The notes under the pieces: model-generated
The model's input: the letters and a program-made list of their open reading frames with translations, nothing else
Databases searched by the model: none
What the model was told of the DNA's origin: nothing
Origin: Dicaeum eximium
Lineage: Eukaryota; Chordata; Aves; Passeriformes; Dicaeidae
Length of the DNA: 64,000 nucleotides
Direction: 5' to 3'
Assembly: GCA_013396995.1 (NCBI GenBank)
Contig: VWZP01007923.1
Coordinates: 124,001 to 188,000 of the forward strand
Program-made: the position numbers and the translations under genes
Shown: piece by piece, positions 24,975-38,400 of the stretch
Layout: each line of letters begins with the position of its first letter
Numbering within the stretch: the first letter of the stretch is position 1

Positions 24975-26357
24975 ATAAGGATTTTAACTAGTCTTGATAG
25001 ACATTTTCAAAATTTTGTCTAATGGAGATAGAACAGCAAAGGGTTTTTGCACATATAAAATTATTAACAATCAAAACAGATGTTGGTAGTGTGAATGGAA
25101 AAGGAAAAAGGTTCACTCAGTATAGAGTCAGGGAACATCCAAAGTTTGAAGGGATTAAAAAGGCAGAAAATAAAATACAGATTCTTACTTACAGACAATG
25201 TAATAAATTGCAGTTTGTACTTTGCAACCCATTTTAGAAATGACTAATTAATTTTTCAGTCTTGACATTTTAGCCAGTAAGAAGATGCCTGGAGGTATTT
25301 AAGAAAAAGATATTTAAGCTATTAAGTTACAGAGGATGGGTTGGGTTTGTAGGCAGTAAAGGCCAGCAGCCCAAATGACTAGTGATACTCTCACTTGGGC
25401 TGATTCAGCCACACCAAAGGAATTTCAAGTGCAATTAAAATTATACAATATTCCAAAGCATACAAAAGCTATTATTAAAAAATAGAAGTGAAAAGTCTGA
25501 TTCTTCACTACAGTGTTGAAGAAGGAGCTGAAGTAAACCCTGCTGTCCTTACACCACCAGAATAATTATTAATAATAAATTCCAGAGCACATTTTCTATG
25601 AATCTGTCATAAAAATACTTAGCAAGTGACAGTCCAGAAGGCAGAAACTGAGATGTGTAACTGCTGAAGCCTGAGCTACCCTTTGATCCTGTGCTTAAAT
25701 GCTTTTTTGTGACAATGCACATCCATTGCATAGTCAATACTCAATATACAGTCAAACATGGCCCAACCATTTAGTTTTCTTTTGTGAGGTAAACCTGACC
25801 TTTTCTTAAGTTTAGATGTAAAAGAAGCACATTAAAAATTTCCGTTGATTCCTCACTTGGCAATACTGCCTGCTGAATCTGAGCAAAGAATACTTCCAGA
25901 TAAATTCGTATCAGAAATAGAGCCTGTCCTTATTCTTCAGATTAAACACAAGGAGTCTTTTTCATGCCATTTAGACAGGGGCTTTGTTCATTTTCATGGT
26001 ACACAAAAAAAAAAAAAAGAGGGGAGGTATTATTATATTATCAAAATGCATCTTCATGCTTGTTGCTGTATTATTTTCTTAAACTGTTGAATTAATTTGC
26101 TGACCATTGTCCCATCTTGCTTTATTTTGGCAACTGTTAGATTTCTCAGAAGTAGCTTTCAACTCATTACTAAATAGAACCTTTAAGTCATCATGCATTT
26201 TTTCAAACAGGCACTTACTGCCTTCAGACTACTGACAGAAATACTAGTGTGTCAAACACTAAATCCAAAATTATATTTCCTGCTGCTTCTATCACATCAG
26301 AAGGATATACAGAAGGAGACTCCCTATAGTGGTTTTAAGACTTAATGTTTGCCTGTC
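24975..26357. other. Gene-free sequence
   Basis: No supported gene. An A-run lies at about 26006-26019. The plus-strand ORF at 25845-26090 has no recognisable domain and runs into that A tract. Confidence 0.5.
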
Positions 26358-26961
26358 TGTTGTGTTTTAACCCCAGCTGGCAACAAAGTACCATGCAGCT
26401 GCTCACTCATTACCCCTGTGCTCCCCTCCAGTAGGATGGGGAAGAGAATCAGGGGAAAAAGTGCTGTTGGTTTGTGATAAGAACAACTTAATAACTGAAA
26501 TAAAGTAAAATATTATGGTATTATACCAAGAGCAGTAATAATAATAATTAATAATAACAGCAACAACGAAAACAAAAGAAGAGAGAGGAAGTTACCAAGA
26601 GATGCCCAATACAACTGCTCAGCAGTCACTGAATGGTGACCAACCTGTCCCACAACAGAAATTGATACCTCCTGGCCAGGTACCCCCAGTTTATATACAG
26701 GGCATGACATTCTATGGTGTGGAAAATCTCTTTGGTGGGTTCAGGTCAGCTGTCCTGGCTGAGGTCCTGCCCAGCTTCCTGTGCACCTGCTGGCTGGCAG
26801 AGCACGGGAAGCGGCAAAATCCTTGCCTTAAGGTAGGCACTACTGAGCAGCTATTAAAATATTAGTGTGTTATTAATATTATTCTTATGCCAAATCCAAA
26901 ATACAACATTGTACCAGATAATAAAAAGAAAACTAACTCTGTCCCAGCTGAAACCAGAACA
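26358..26961 (-). mobile_element. Solo LTR of an avian ERVL-type endogenous retrovirus
   Basis: Read on the minus strand, this 604-bp element starts TGTTCTGGTTTCAGCTGGGA and ends in AACACAACA, with TG...CA termini. A TATATAAA box lies near 26698-26691, placed as expected for a U3/R boundary. A TATT-rich poly(A) region follows near 26515-26480 before the final GC-richer U5, which ends in the GGGGTTAAA-like terminal motif. This layout and these terminal sequences match, from memory, a very common avian ERVL-class LTR; I do not assign the exact subfamily. There is no second LTR or internal region, so it is a solo LTR left by recombination. The flanking bases CTGTC and CTTTT agree at 3 of 5 positions, so the target-site duplication has decayed or the boundary is off by a few bases. 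Short ORFs inside it are not genes. Confidence 0.85.
26691..26698 (-). promoter_or_regulatory. LTR TATA box
   Basis: On the minus strand the sequence reads TATATAAA within the U3-like part of the solo LTR. It is intact in sequence, so residual promoter activity toward lower coordinates is possible, though nothing here shows transcription. Confidence 0.55.
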
Positions 26962-29900
26962 CTTTTATTTCTCTCTTACTTGAAAAAACTATTTATGATA
27001 GAAAAAACATTGCAATGTACAATGCTGTCATTGAAGTCTGTTCCTTCCTAATGGAAAAAATCCTACAAAACTGTAAAAGATGTTCCCTGCTGACAAGTCC
27101 ACAGTATACCCCACCATGTTCCAAAGACAGAGAAAGGCAAGCTTATTTTAGTACATTTTTTAAAAGTCTAAGCAGTGGCTCTGTTTCCAGGTGTCTCTCT
27201 GCAAAGTGGAGCACAAAAATATTATCTAGCTATTAGCCTGCATGCATCTCCTGCAGAAAAACTTGTGCACTTAAAACTCAGAAAGGGCCACCCAAGAAAT
27301 TAATTACTTCCATTTTTCCCTCTTACCTGGCTGAATTAAAGAAAAATTCATTTATATAGGGATGAAAGGGAGATCCTAGATTATAATTCTTCTGCTATTG
27401 TGACCAGTCACTTCATGTGTTATCACATATTATTTTATCATCATATTACATCTGGAATGTAGTTTGATTTTACTTATGGCTTCTTTGTCCTTTCTACTCT
27501 CCCTAGGATTTTTTTTTTTTTTGGTGATGACATGAGACTTTTTGATTTTCTCTGAAGTCTTTCCAGCTTTCCTAGATGCAGCATTTCTATTAGTCATAGA
27601 TGAAAGAACCATTTGCATGTGTGTACCTGAAGCATACCATTTTGACTTGGATTTCATATGGAATACTGGTGTCAGACACACTGTCCACTAGTGGATATCA
27701 GATCTTTGTACACTGAATCTCAAACCATTTTGAAAGATACTGCTGAACTATTAAGTTCTTTCACTATTGCCTGCTTTTGTTTTCTGCTTGACTATACAGG
27801 CATGAAAGTCTACCAGAAGAGTTTTTCTCAAGATTTCCTACTTATTTGTGCAGATCAAAAAAGTTTGGGCAAAAAGGTGATGCTAATGAGAATAAGCCTG
27901 CTGCTGCCTGTCCTCATAATATTTAACCAATAAATTATTTGGGAACTTGTAATGCAAAACAAACAAAAGAGTAATGAACTATATTTTCATTTGAGGAAGA
28001 TTTAACTTTGCTTTGATCTGACTGAAATATGGAGGGAAAACTCTAGTTGTTTCATCCCTGTTCATTAGCCTACCTCAAGTCAACTGTCAGTGGCTGAGTA
28101 AATTGGAGGCACACCTACGTACATATAAATCTATTACAAGCAAGCCTTTGTTTTTAATTCTGTCTATGTGCTCTCCAAATCTGACTCCTGAAGATTTAGG
28201 CTGTGACTATGCTGCTGGTTTAGACAGTGGCTGTCAATCACAGCAGGTCTGTGTTTAAAATGCTTATATATGGGTTAGCTTTGCATTGATTTAGGTCCTC
28301 AAACTCACTAAATAATTTCTTGAACAGTTTTTGCACCTGAGCATAAATTCTGATTAACTTACTTTTGACTATGGAAAAGTCTTTTCAGTGTCAGATTAAG
28401 AAGACTTTAAGCTTCTTTATAACACTCTTTTATAACTTTTAAAAATAGTAGAAGAAATGCCTCTAGTTTTTAGTCCCACATAACATGAAGCAACATATGA
28501 ACAATGGATTCTTGGTACATCTTGGTACAAAACACTTACTAATGGCTCCTTTCCATCAGCCCTATATTAGTTACATTCCTGTTCTATGCATACAGTAAAG
28601 CTGACTTCATGATGGGGAAATGACTAGATTGTCATAATGCTATTTTCTATAAGCATACACAACTACTGTGATACACTGTGATGGCTGGTGCTGTTTTTCA
28701 GACACTAAGAGCAATATAATTTATTTTCGTTTTTCCTAATCCAAAAAAAGTTCATGGAAGCTTTGGAGGTGATTCAGGACAGGGTCACAAGAGAGATCCA
28801 AAGAACAGAAAAAGTACTTTACATAAATAAATGTAGGAAAAAAAAAAATCTATGTTTTAATTCATCAGAATTATGACTGAAAGCTAATTAAATGCTACTT
28901 TGTAATTATTTACATGGGGAAAATATACAGTAATGCCTCTCTCTTCTTTTACACAGTGGCCATAATGAGTCTGAAAAACCAAAGGAAAAAAGCTAAAGAA
29001 AACCATACTGGATATAAGGAGCAAGTTTTCAAGAGTTTAATGGTCTTTGAAATAAAAACACAAGCATTCTTCCAGGATTCTTTCTGGTCTGAAATTAAGA
29101 GAACTTTCTGAAAGAAATACTGTAATTCAATAATAAATTACTTGACTTGAAGGAAGTATTTCTGGCTGAAAATGCACTGTAAAAAGGTCTCACACGGCTT
29201 GAAAATTATTTTATATATACATATATCTACAATTATGTTTGAGTTAATTCAACTATTTAATAGTTTGAAATTTCTAGAACCTTTGTTACTTTGAGTGCTT
29301 TTGTTCTGTCCTATCACATCTAGAAATCTGATTTGGTCAACTGGACTTGTGCTACTGTATATTGATATAGAGCTGAAGCAAAAAAAATTAAAACCTCTAA
29401 AAGAAGTGCTTTTTCTGTGATGCTATTTCCAATTTTTGTTTCAATTTTATCTCCCTGGAGGACCTGCAGCCTGGTGCAAATGGGGCAGCTGTTCTTTCAC
29501 AGCCCTAGCTTTAGCACCAAGAGCTGACCAGGCAGGCCAGCAAATGAGAAAGGGAGTAGAAATTAACTCCTTTTCTGAGCTCATTTTTCATGGATCTTGA
29601 TTTGTCTCTGTACAGATTTTGCTCATATCAGAGGACTTGTCTTTATATTCTTTCTTGAAATCTATTTTTGGCTGCAAAACATGCACAGTTGATTATGGAA
29701 AAGATACCTGGTCAGGATAGCAGTCAACTGAATTTGTCAGTTCTATATATTTGTATTTTTGGATACTCAAAATGTATATGTATGTAACGTGCATCAATCA
29801 AGGCTGTTGCTAATTTAAATCATCTGCAGATGACCTGGGTGCCATTCTTATCTCACGTAAAAACCTGGTAAAGATTTCACTACCCGTTCTTTATAACAAG

Positions 29901-32860
29901 TATGAAAATATTAGATGTCCTTGTGGCAAGTACTTTCCTAAAACAAATCAAGATTTTACTTTTATTCGATCTCAGAGTTAATCCAGTCTCCAGTATTTCT
30001 CTTTGTAAAGCAGCAAAAGAGGTTTTGGTGTATTTTTGTGATATTATGGCATACAGGCATATAGAATCACAAGCTCCTGTGAATGAATCATTTAAACTTC
30101 ACCTTAAAAATGGAATGGAAATTGAACTGAAAATTTTATTGTATTTCCAATCCTGGGCAGAGAGGTTTGCCTGGTAAATCTAAGGTAATTTTGAAGCTGA
30201 GCATTCTAATATGTGCCATGAAGTTCAGTTTCTGAAAGGATTTGGGGAAAAAAAGAGCCAGAATTAGAAAAAAACTTATCATCTACTGGTCCCTTAATGT
30301 TTTTTGTTTGTTAGAAGGGGTACTGAATAAACAACCCCCTAAAATATACCAAAAGCTCAAAATGCATACGCGCTAATGCAAAACCAGCACACCTATATAC
30401 CTTATACTATGAACTGTAGATTTTGTTTGGGTTTTTTTTCTCTTTAAGATGAAAATGCATTTGTTGTCTGTTTTGGTTTATCAATTTGCCCTTGTCAATC
30501 TGCTCTAGGAAAAGAAAAAATAATTCAGTCTGTGGCCCAATTTGATTCAGTATTCCCCTGTGAAAGAGCCATTTGTTTACACTGAGAATGAAGAATCAGG
30601 TATATGAAGAGATACTGGAATTCTGCCATATGTTGTAACATATGGGTAATTTTCACTATGTTAAATCCATGTGAAGGAGGGGACTCTCATGGACAAATGT
30701 ACTGAATTTTCCTATCTTGAACCCTTAGTAAGAGTACTTAGCACTTTCATAACATTGCAAAAGATTTAACTAACCACCAAATGAGAGATTTTGTTAATGT
30801 TAATACAGAAAATCCAGCTTAAAACCAGGGACAGTGAGGCACCAAGTAAGCTTAGAGCTTGGTAATTAAGACATTGGAGCCCCTGCTCTTCTCTTTTTGC
30901 AGCAAATGCTAAACCTGTCAATTTGCTATATATGTAGCAGGCTTTGAAATGTGTACATATCTCTTTGTACATTTTGCACAAAACTATCTTTGCTCACATT
31001 GGTAGTGACAAAGAAATAAAACTGTCACCAACTTCTAAAATGAAGGGAAATATAGAGAAACACATGTTTCATGTTATGAGATATGACACACAGAGATACA
31101 ATTCGGTGTGAGCTACTATAAGTCAGATGAAGGACAGTTTTTACTCCTATTTCTGCAGTTTGCTCCCTGATGTTGCATTGGTGAAATCACATTTACATTG
31201 GTATAACTGCGCTGGCACTGTATTTGAGGAGTGAAATTAAGAGACATGGCAAGAAAAATAATCAAAAATAGGAGCATAAAAAAGCAATCAGCTGCTTTCT
31301 CCTCTTCTCACTCTCCACCCCACGCATTCCTCTCCAAATTTGTCCTTGTACATATCCCTTTAGCCTGTTCCTTAATCTTGAAAATTACTTTATTTTAAAT
31401 AATCTCCAAGAAACACCATATTATGGAGACATAATCTTTTCTAAATGCTAGCCTACTATGGTTTCAGTATGACTTCATGTAGTACTTCTAGCTGACTTCC
31501 CATGATACTTATATTCATGGCTATAGTAATAAAACCCAGCCTTCTGGAGCCATTTTCCTTTGAATTATTCGCTGTTTTGTTTACCTTTTCTTTACCCTGA
31601 TCATTGAACATATAAAACGGACAATGCTTTTTTAAAAAACGTGGAATACTGGGCTTTCTTTTTGATTTTATTTTATTTTGTTGCAAAGCAAGAAAGTTGA
31701 TTTCTAAGAGTTCTCAAAGTCCTAACAAAACCTTGGCTACAAGGAGCAGTTTCAGATATGTTTTTTTACTGTCTTCCCATAAATATTTCTTTTCACTTCC
31801 AGAGAGATTTAAATATATTCCCATTTCACGCTGTATGTATTTGAAACATGATTATATAGAGTGATGATCTAAAGTAACAAACCCAGAAGATCTGTATCAG
31901 ACTGATTTTAGACCCTAGTCCCACAAAGATCTTTCTATAACTTAATATTGAAAAGGTCTGTAATTTTTGTGAAGCCAGTTGAACCTCTTGAACTGTTTTT
32001 TGAGCACATGTAAAGTCTTTAAAAAGTGACTGATTGTAAATCCTTTTGTGTAGTAACAGAATTGGCCTACTATTTATAATAGAAAGAAAGCAATATATAT
32101 CCAGGTTAGAAGGAGCCTTTGGGTACAAGTGGCAAATAATAATAATTCATTTAGGCCCTCCTGTGCAAAAGCCATACAATTAGATATGGAGCATTTTACC
32201 TAGTGTAGTTTATACCATTAGGTGCTGTAAAATTAATGTCATTTGTAACAGAAAACAGAATTTATAATTAAAATATAATACTTAGGTGGTGGTAGGTTTT
32301 AAGACGAGTGATGGTACTGAACAACTCTCTTGGTTTTTTTTTATCTTATTTAAATGTGGCTGTTTTCTGGGTAAAACTCAGTTTACAATTTATCATGGTA
32401 TGCTTAAATTGGAGAGCCTGATGTTGACATTAATTCATTGCAGTGCAAGCATTCAATGTTATTGTACATATGTTATAGCATATGGCAGGATTTCATTCCT
32501 CATCTCCTTCTTACGCTCTGTCCTCAGAGTCACTAAAAGTCTGTCCCATGAGATGACTTTTTGTTAAATTAGGTCAGCAACTGAAGTAGGACATGTGTCA
32601 ACTCCTCTGCTGAGAAATATGACAGTTAACACTTGAAAATTACCTTTTCTTCAACTGTTTTAGGTTGGAAATCTAACAAGTGATCTTACTCTGATCGTAG
32701 ACATCTCTGACTTCTCTTCAGATATTCATGAGATATTTTAATTTTTTTGTTATTACTATATTGACTATACCGTTGTTTTCAGACATTTAAAGAATGCTAC
32801 TTAGATGCCTGTGACAGAGTTAAATTAATCCCTGTGAAGCTCCATAATGGTACGTATGCT
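26962..32860. other. Gene-free sequence
   Basis: About 5.9 kb with no supported gene or recognisable transposon. ORFs at 27430-27681 (minus, Lys-rich), 27658-27933, 29902-30177 and 31826-32128 are 80-100 codons and have no domain signature. A T-run lies at about 27508-27522 and a 9-bp inverted repeat with 2-nt spacer at 30626-30645. Confidence 0.5.
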
Positions 32861-32907
32861 ACTCATACTCCATACTCATACTCATACTCATACTCACACC
32901 CATACTC
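32861..32907. repeat. (ACTCAT)n short tandem repeat
   Basis: About seven copies of a 6-bp ACTCAT unit, with one shortened copy near 32870 and a CACACC interruption near 32895-32900. The translation of one frame is a Tyr/Ser run, which explains the odd ORF over it. Confidence 0.92.
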
Positions 32908-34999
32908 AGTCAATGCCTTGGCTGAGTATGATACTGGTAGTAGAAGAATGCTTTTGCATAAATTTGTCTTGACAGACTCTGGATTGCTTTGCTGTTTCCC
33001 ATTTCACTTTACACATAGCAACACATTTCTCTGAGGGGAGAAAAGCTAGCATAGCACAGATTGGTGTATGCCTGGTGTATCTGCAGGACGTGATCTTGCT
33101 CCAGCACTCCAAACAGAAAGAAATTTTACTCCCACTTCTTTACCAGAATTTCCGTTTCCACTGCCTTTCTGACACCCATGACTTTATAAAACTTTACTAC
33201 AGCCACTTTCATTTGCATCCTTTTCAGGCTGATGAGTATAAGCCTATTTAATTGTTCTTCCATGCTGCAGGCTTTGATTAGATTTCTTTCTACCTTTGAA
33301 TGTTTTCCAGGTATTCTATTCACTTTTTGAAATGGAAAGTTTCATACCCCACGGTATTCAAGAGGCAGACATGACACAGATTGATACAGTGGCTTATTTT
33401 CTCTGGTTTTATTTTCCCTTTCATTATATTTTTACTACTGTTTTTGTAATTTATAACATATCATTTACTTTTTTTTTGTGTATGTGCTACCAAGGACTCA
33501 ACTAAAATTTTCATGGAAGTATTGATTTTCTCATAGATCCCATTTCTGAGTAGCAGTCAGCTCAAATCAGACTTTAGGGCTTGTCAGGTTTAAGTTACGA
33601 AATTTAATTTATTCTTTGATGCACAGTGAAGGCTTGAATCTATGAATCAGCAATGAACAGAAGTTTCTGTAGTGTTCTGACCCTCTTTTTTCATTCTCTA
33701 ATATCTCAGTGTGGATTTTCTGATCCTATTGTCTGAAATACAGAAGTGACAGTTTTAGCTGCTTCTCCTCCAGAAAGATGACTTGTACAGAAATGGGCGT
33801 GTAGAAAGGTTTCTGAAATAAAGATAGAGCCTCTTAGAAGACTGGAATACTCTGGCTTGTTTAGTCTAAAAGAGGCATGATTGCTCTCAAACAAGAACAT
33901 TTTGAGGTCAATCACCTAGGAGGGAACTCCTGCCAAGCTAAAGGTCAGATAAAGGCCAACATTAGCATAAACCCAAATTTGTGTCAGCAGTCCATGAATG
34001 GATTTTGAGCTAGGATTTAGATGACTGCTAACTTTATTGCTGCTGGGTCTCCAGTGGTAATAGTGAGAAGAAAAGGAAAAATCCCATTTTCATTATGTGT
34101 TATAGAAGTGGAAGAAAGGTGTTACTCTGATATGCTTCTTGAAGAAGCAGGAAACTAGGCCTATGTGCGTCAAAAAAATACAAGTTATAACGAAACCTTT
34201 GTTCATTCTTCCTGCTCCATTGTTTATCTCAGAGAACAAACACTATACACTTTCCTGATGCCAAATTTCTCAAATGGGTTTTCCAACAAGTAATATCCCT
34301 TGGATGCATGGAATGGTTACTAAAAATATGATTTCTGTTTGCTGTTTCTGACATCTTGACTGCCCCTTGAGTTTGAACACTCCTTACCTGAAGTAAAAAT
34401 ACAACTTGATCGTGTCAGAGGGAAAGAGAAGGGCCAAATTTGTGCATTCTGAGTGTTGTTATTATTGATAGTAACATACCCAGGTGACTGAAAGGCAGAA
34501 TGCAGTATGTTTCCTGAAACAAGCCCTGGGTGCAGAATGCTGCTTATCTTCACTCTTGTCATTCGTTTCTTCCATCCCACCTTCTCCTCTCACCAAGCTC
34601 TTTAGAGACAGTTGCATTCCTTCCAAGCACATTTTCTTACCCACATTATATGTTATGCCAGCCCTTTTATTTAGGATTTTTCACACATCCTTCACATCTC
34701 CTTTACAGTCTCCAGTCAATAAGCGTTAAGACCTAAATACTCCTTTACACTTCATGGCTATTCCCTTATCACATGCATTTTCTGTTGCCTGAAGGCAGAT
34801 CTGTACAATTTTTGTTACTGAAATCTGGGTTTTTTTCTTCCCAACCAGATGGAGGATGTGTAAATGTGTCTAAAGGCTCAGAATACCATTAACTTGGTTT
34901 TTTACAGAGCTCTGGGAGACACAATGTCTTTCTGCCTCCTTTTAAACTAGGCTAAAAAAAAAAAAAAAANCCACAATACAAGCAAAGCAACTTGAGCAC
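32908..34999. other. Gene-free sequence ending at an assembly join
   Basis: No supported gene. The ORFs between 34320 and 34736 overlap each other on both strands and have no domain. A 16-base A run at 34954-34969 ends in the single 'n' at 34970, so a contig join lies in a homopolymer. Confidence 0.5.
34970..34970. other. Assembly ambiguity (n) at a poly-A run
   Basis: A single 'n' follows a 16-base A run. The sequences on the two sides are not duplicated, unlike the join at 46522. The true length of the A run and any missing sequence are unknown. Confidence 0.95.
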
Positions 35000-35480
35000 A
35001 TTATTTTGTCTCTCATAGCTCAGACTGCAGGAAAAAAAAGATGCACTTCTGCTGCTGAGCATTAATCTTTTGGTCTTTGCAAAAGAACGCAATCCCCAAG
35101 TCACACACAAGCTGGATTTACATTATTCCATTAAGTATTGATTGTAATGCTTGAAGCCTTTATTGTTGTAATTTATCAGAGCTTTTTGCACTGTGATGGG
35201 TAGAAAATAATACTGTTCAGCAACTGCTCATTGTACACTCCACAGCTGATAGGGCAAAAGTGGCCAAGAAGTGTTGTTGCTATCCATTTTTCTAAGTTGG
35301 TAGATTAAGAAGAAAAGCTATATTAACCCAATTTGCACAATATCTGGTGTTGAGCAAATAAAATAAGGTACATCCAATCTCTAACTGGACAAAGCTATCC
35401 AAATAAGGGTTATTTTACAAGTGGATGGCATTCTCCTAGAGCAGCTCTGTGCGACAAAGTTCATTAGGTGCAAGAAGCTA
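35000..35480. promoter_or_regulatory. Candidate conserved regulatory block with CArG box
   Basis: This stretch is high in complexity and free of repeats. It has several transcription-factor core motifs: a perfect SRF-type CArG box CCAAATAAGG at 35399-35408, SOX-like ATTGTT cores near 35163, and TAAT-type cores near 35060. The look is that of a vertebrate conserved non-coding element, but conservation cannot be seen from one sequence. Confidence 0.25.
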
Positions 35481-38400
35481 GAATCTCTTTTTATTTTTGG
35501 CAAAGAGAGATTTTCAATCTTATTTTATCACAGCTTATCTAGTTTTCCTGTTTAACTTCAGACTGGAGTTATTGCTCCATTAAAATGTAAGATTAAATTT
35601 TTAAAAATAAATTGAGAATTATCAGAAATATTTTAAACAAAAATCATATGACTGAATGAGAAAGTATAGATATGTAAAGGAGCCAAGGTTGTTTTCTGAA
35701 ACATTTCACAGAAGTTTTCTCTAAATATGCATTTCATAACTGATGACTTGGAAGATTACCATATTGGAAAATGTCTGTGTGAACTCTGTCAAAATATTAC
35801 TTCTATACAAATGTATTTATACGTCTAAAATAAGTCTGAAGGGTCTGACAGAGAAATTCAAACCACCAGTGTAAGCTTGTCTCTGCAAGAATCTGGCTGA
35901 AGTAAATTAATGTGGCAACAAAAAATTGCATCAAACTTGTTAAAATATTAGTTTAACTTAATTTAATAGTTTAAAAAACATTGAGACTGCTGTCTACCCC
36001 AACTTTTTACAGTTTCATACAGGGTAAAATTCACCTCTTAACTGAAGGAGGGTAACCTGAGCACTGAGTCCCTCACTAGGAGGGACAGAGATAGTCAGCT
36101 GTCTCTCCTTCAGATATTAGGCTACTGAAGGACCTGAAAACTGACAGAGGTATCCAAAACCTCATTCAGTTTAATTTCTGATGGTCTTTGTGCTTGTCAG
36201 CATTTAAAGGGATTCTTGGGTACAGATTGCTGAGGTCTGGTTTGAGGGGTTATTACAGAGAATGTCCTACTGTGTAAAAGATAGAAAATTCACAAAATGT
36301 TATCTGGAATGCTTTCACTGTTGGTTCATATCCTGAAACCAGCAAGCAAGATATTTGAAGTTAGGTGTTTTTTTTTTTTTTTTTTTAATTATTCATGCTT
36401 TAGTGGACATAGAATCATTGCTACTATCTCCACCTTATTTTTTTCCTAGAGTTGGAAATTACAGAGAGAATTCACCACCTGTGGGTAGCAAGGAAGACAG
36501 CTACTTCCCTACAGCTAGGAGCTGATAGAGTTGATATCCAGTTCTGCTGTAAAAATTGAAGACTCTGGCACTGGCACAGAGCTGGTTAGATTAGGTGGCT
36601 CCATGCCAGGTTAGTGGCTGTTGTGAGTGTTGTTGGTAGATATCAGTAAATTGCTGTGTCCTTCAGAAGGAGCCTGAAAATGTGGTTCAGAATTCTGTTA
36701 GATGTCAGGAAAAGCTTCAGGGTAGTAATGCTCACTATTGCAATGTCAAAGTTCTGTTGCAGAGTTGGAGCATGAGCAATAGCAGAACCACCCAAGGATT
36801 CTCATAAACACTGTTTTATTCAAAGCAGAAATATTTCCACAGTTTAGTCCTGGGAGGCACATATAGGACAATTCTATATATCCAGTCCTTACAGGCTTGA
36901 GCCTCAAAAGTGTTCTCTCACAGCCAATGCCCACAGAAAAGAATGTTGTTCTTTTGCATGTTTACCTTCGTTTCAAATTTATTTCAAGTTAAATACAGAT
37001 TTTTAATTGAAGTAATTATAATTTAAAATACTTTTTCTGTTAAAGCTGGATGGACAGTTCAGCTAAAATTCATCATTGTCATATATCCAACTGTATTTAT
37101 ATCAAGCCTGAGCACTGAGACCAAAATTTCTAATTTCATGGAGCTGCATGAAAGTAGAAGAGAAATCCCACCTTATTTTCCTTTTTGGGCATCTGGCAGC
37201 AGTCCACCTGAGTGTGTGGAGAGCACTCTTGGCTAGCACAGCTGACAGTATCAGGCTATGAAAAGCTTCTGCAGAGGGACTGATGAAGTAAAACCCAGGC
37301 CTTCAATTCACATCTCTTTATTGGCCAAAATATCTGTCTTCTTGGAAAAGTACATTCTCTGTCATGACAAAGAGTGACAAGGTTGATACTCAGACTGGCA
37401 GAAACATCTCTGGGAAAGTGTGCTGGAACCCCTTCAAGAGTTTCCGCTAACAATGTGGCCCAGCGTTTAAAACGTAGAGCCTGGCTAAAATTTGGAAAAG
37501 AGTTTTTTCCATTATAAAGAATTATATAATTACACATCAATTAATAATTACAACTTATTTTTCTGTGGTTCGTGCACTAAGAAACATGCACTGTTAGAAT
37601 CATATGTGATCTTTTAAGACAACGCGAAGAGGAATGAAAATGTCTTTACACTTTCTAAGAAGCACTGCATTATAGGTTTATCCCCTCAGTTGTTATGGGA
37701 AAACCTTAGCAATATGGTAAGTCTCTCATGCCAAAGCTGATCTCTTCAGGAACCAGTGCCTTTGCAACACTTTCAGATTAGAAAGATGGAATTGAATTTG
37801 GTCTGACAAGAGAAGAACACCTAGATCAATTAAACTACTCCCTTTTTTTTTTTTTTTTTTGAAGACTACATTTTAAGCATTAGTGTTGAGGGGTGGAACC
37901 TCAAGTCAGACAAATGTTTTGGACAAAATTCTAATGAACAACTGCTTCTGGGAAAGAGAAGAAAGGGAACTGGCTGTACTTCCTCTTCTTACACGTTAAT
38001 AGATTGTATCTTATTAGCCAGGTGTATTTCAGGGGAGAGAATAATTGCTTACAGCTGGGAGAATTCTTTTTTGCACATCTATAATAAAATAACCTCTAAT
38101 TGTACCTTTAATTCAAATACAGGCCAACAATTATGAAAAAAAAGTCAGAAAATCACTCCATAGTTATGCTGCATACTTTATATTTTATTTAACTGCTTGT
38201 GTTCCAGGACGTCTCTGGAGTGGAAATGGGGACAATGTCTGACTCAAACCTGTCTTGATATGTCTAATCTTCAGCTTGTTGTACAGAATCTGCAATGGAT
38301 TCAGTTGCAGACTTCTGTGTGTGGGATGCTTTTGAGACATTTGTGTATGGAAGGATGGATAATGGCATAGTCTGCAAGAATAGGAAATGGAGCTTGACTA

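Noticed and set aside
26602..26865. 87-codon plus-strand ORF
   Set aside because: It lies inside, and antisense to, the solo LTR and has no retroviral protein signature.
26353..26966. Five-base target-site duplication around the solo LTR
   Set aside because: The flanks CTGTC and CTTTT agree at only three of five positions, so it is not claimed.
27430..27681. 83-codon Lys-rich minus-strand ORF
   Set aside because: The Lys run derives from the T-run near 27508-27522 and no domain is recognised.
32861..32907. Regularly repeated short units considered as a CRISPR-like array
   Set aside because: It is a simple 6-bp tandem repeat without spacers, and the genome is that of a vertebrate.
36368..36386. 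Poly(T) tract as a possible second retrocopy tail
   Set aside because: No AATAAA on the minus strand at the expected distance; the same applies to the T-run at 37843-37860.
36401..36412. CATAGAATCATT resembling a CR1 tail
   Set aside because: None of the following CR1 3' sequence is present, so a 10-base match is treated as chance.
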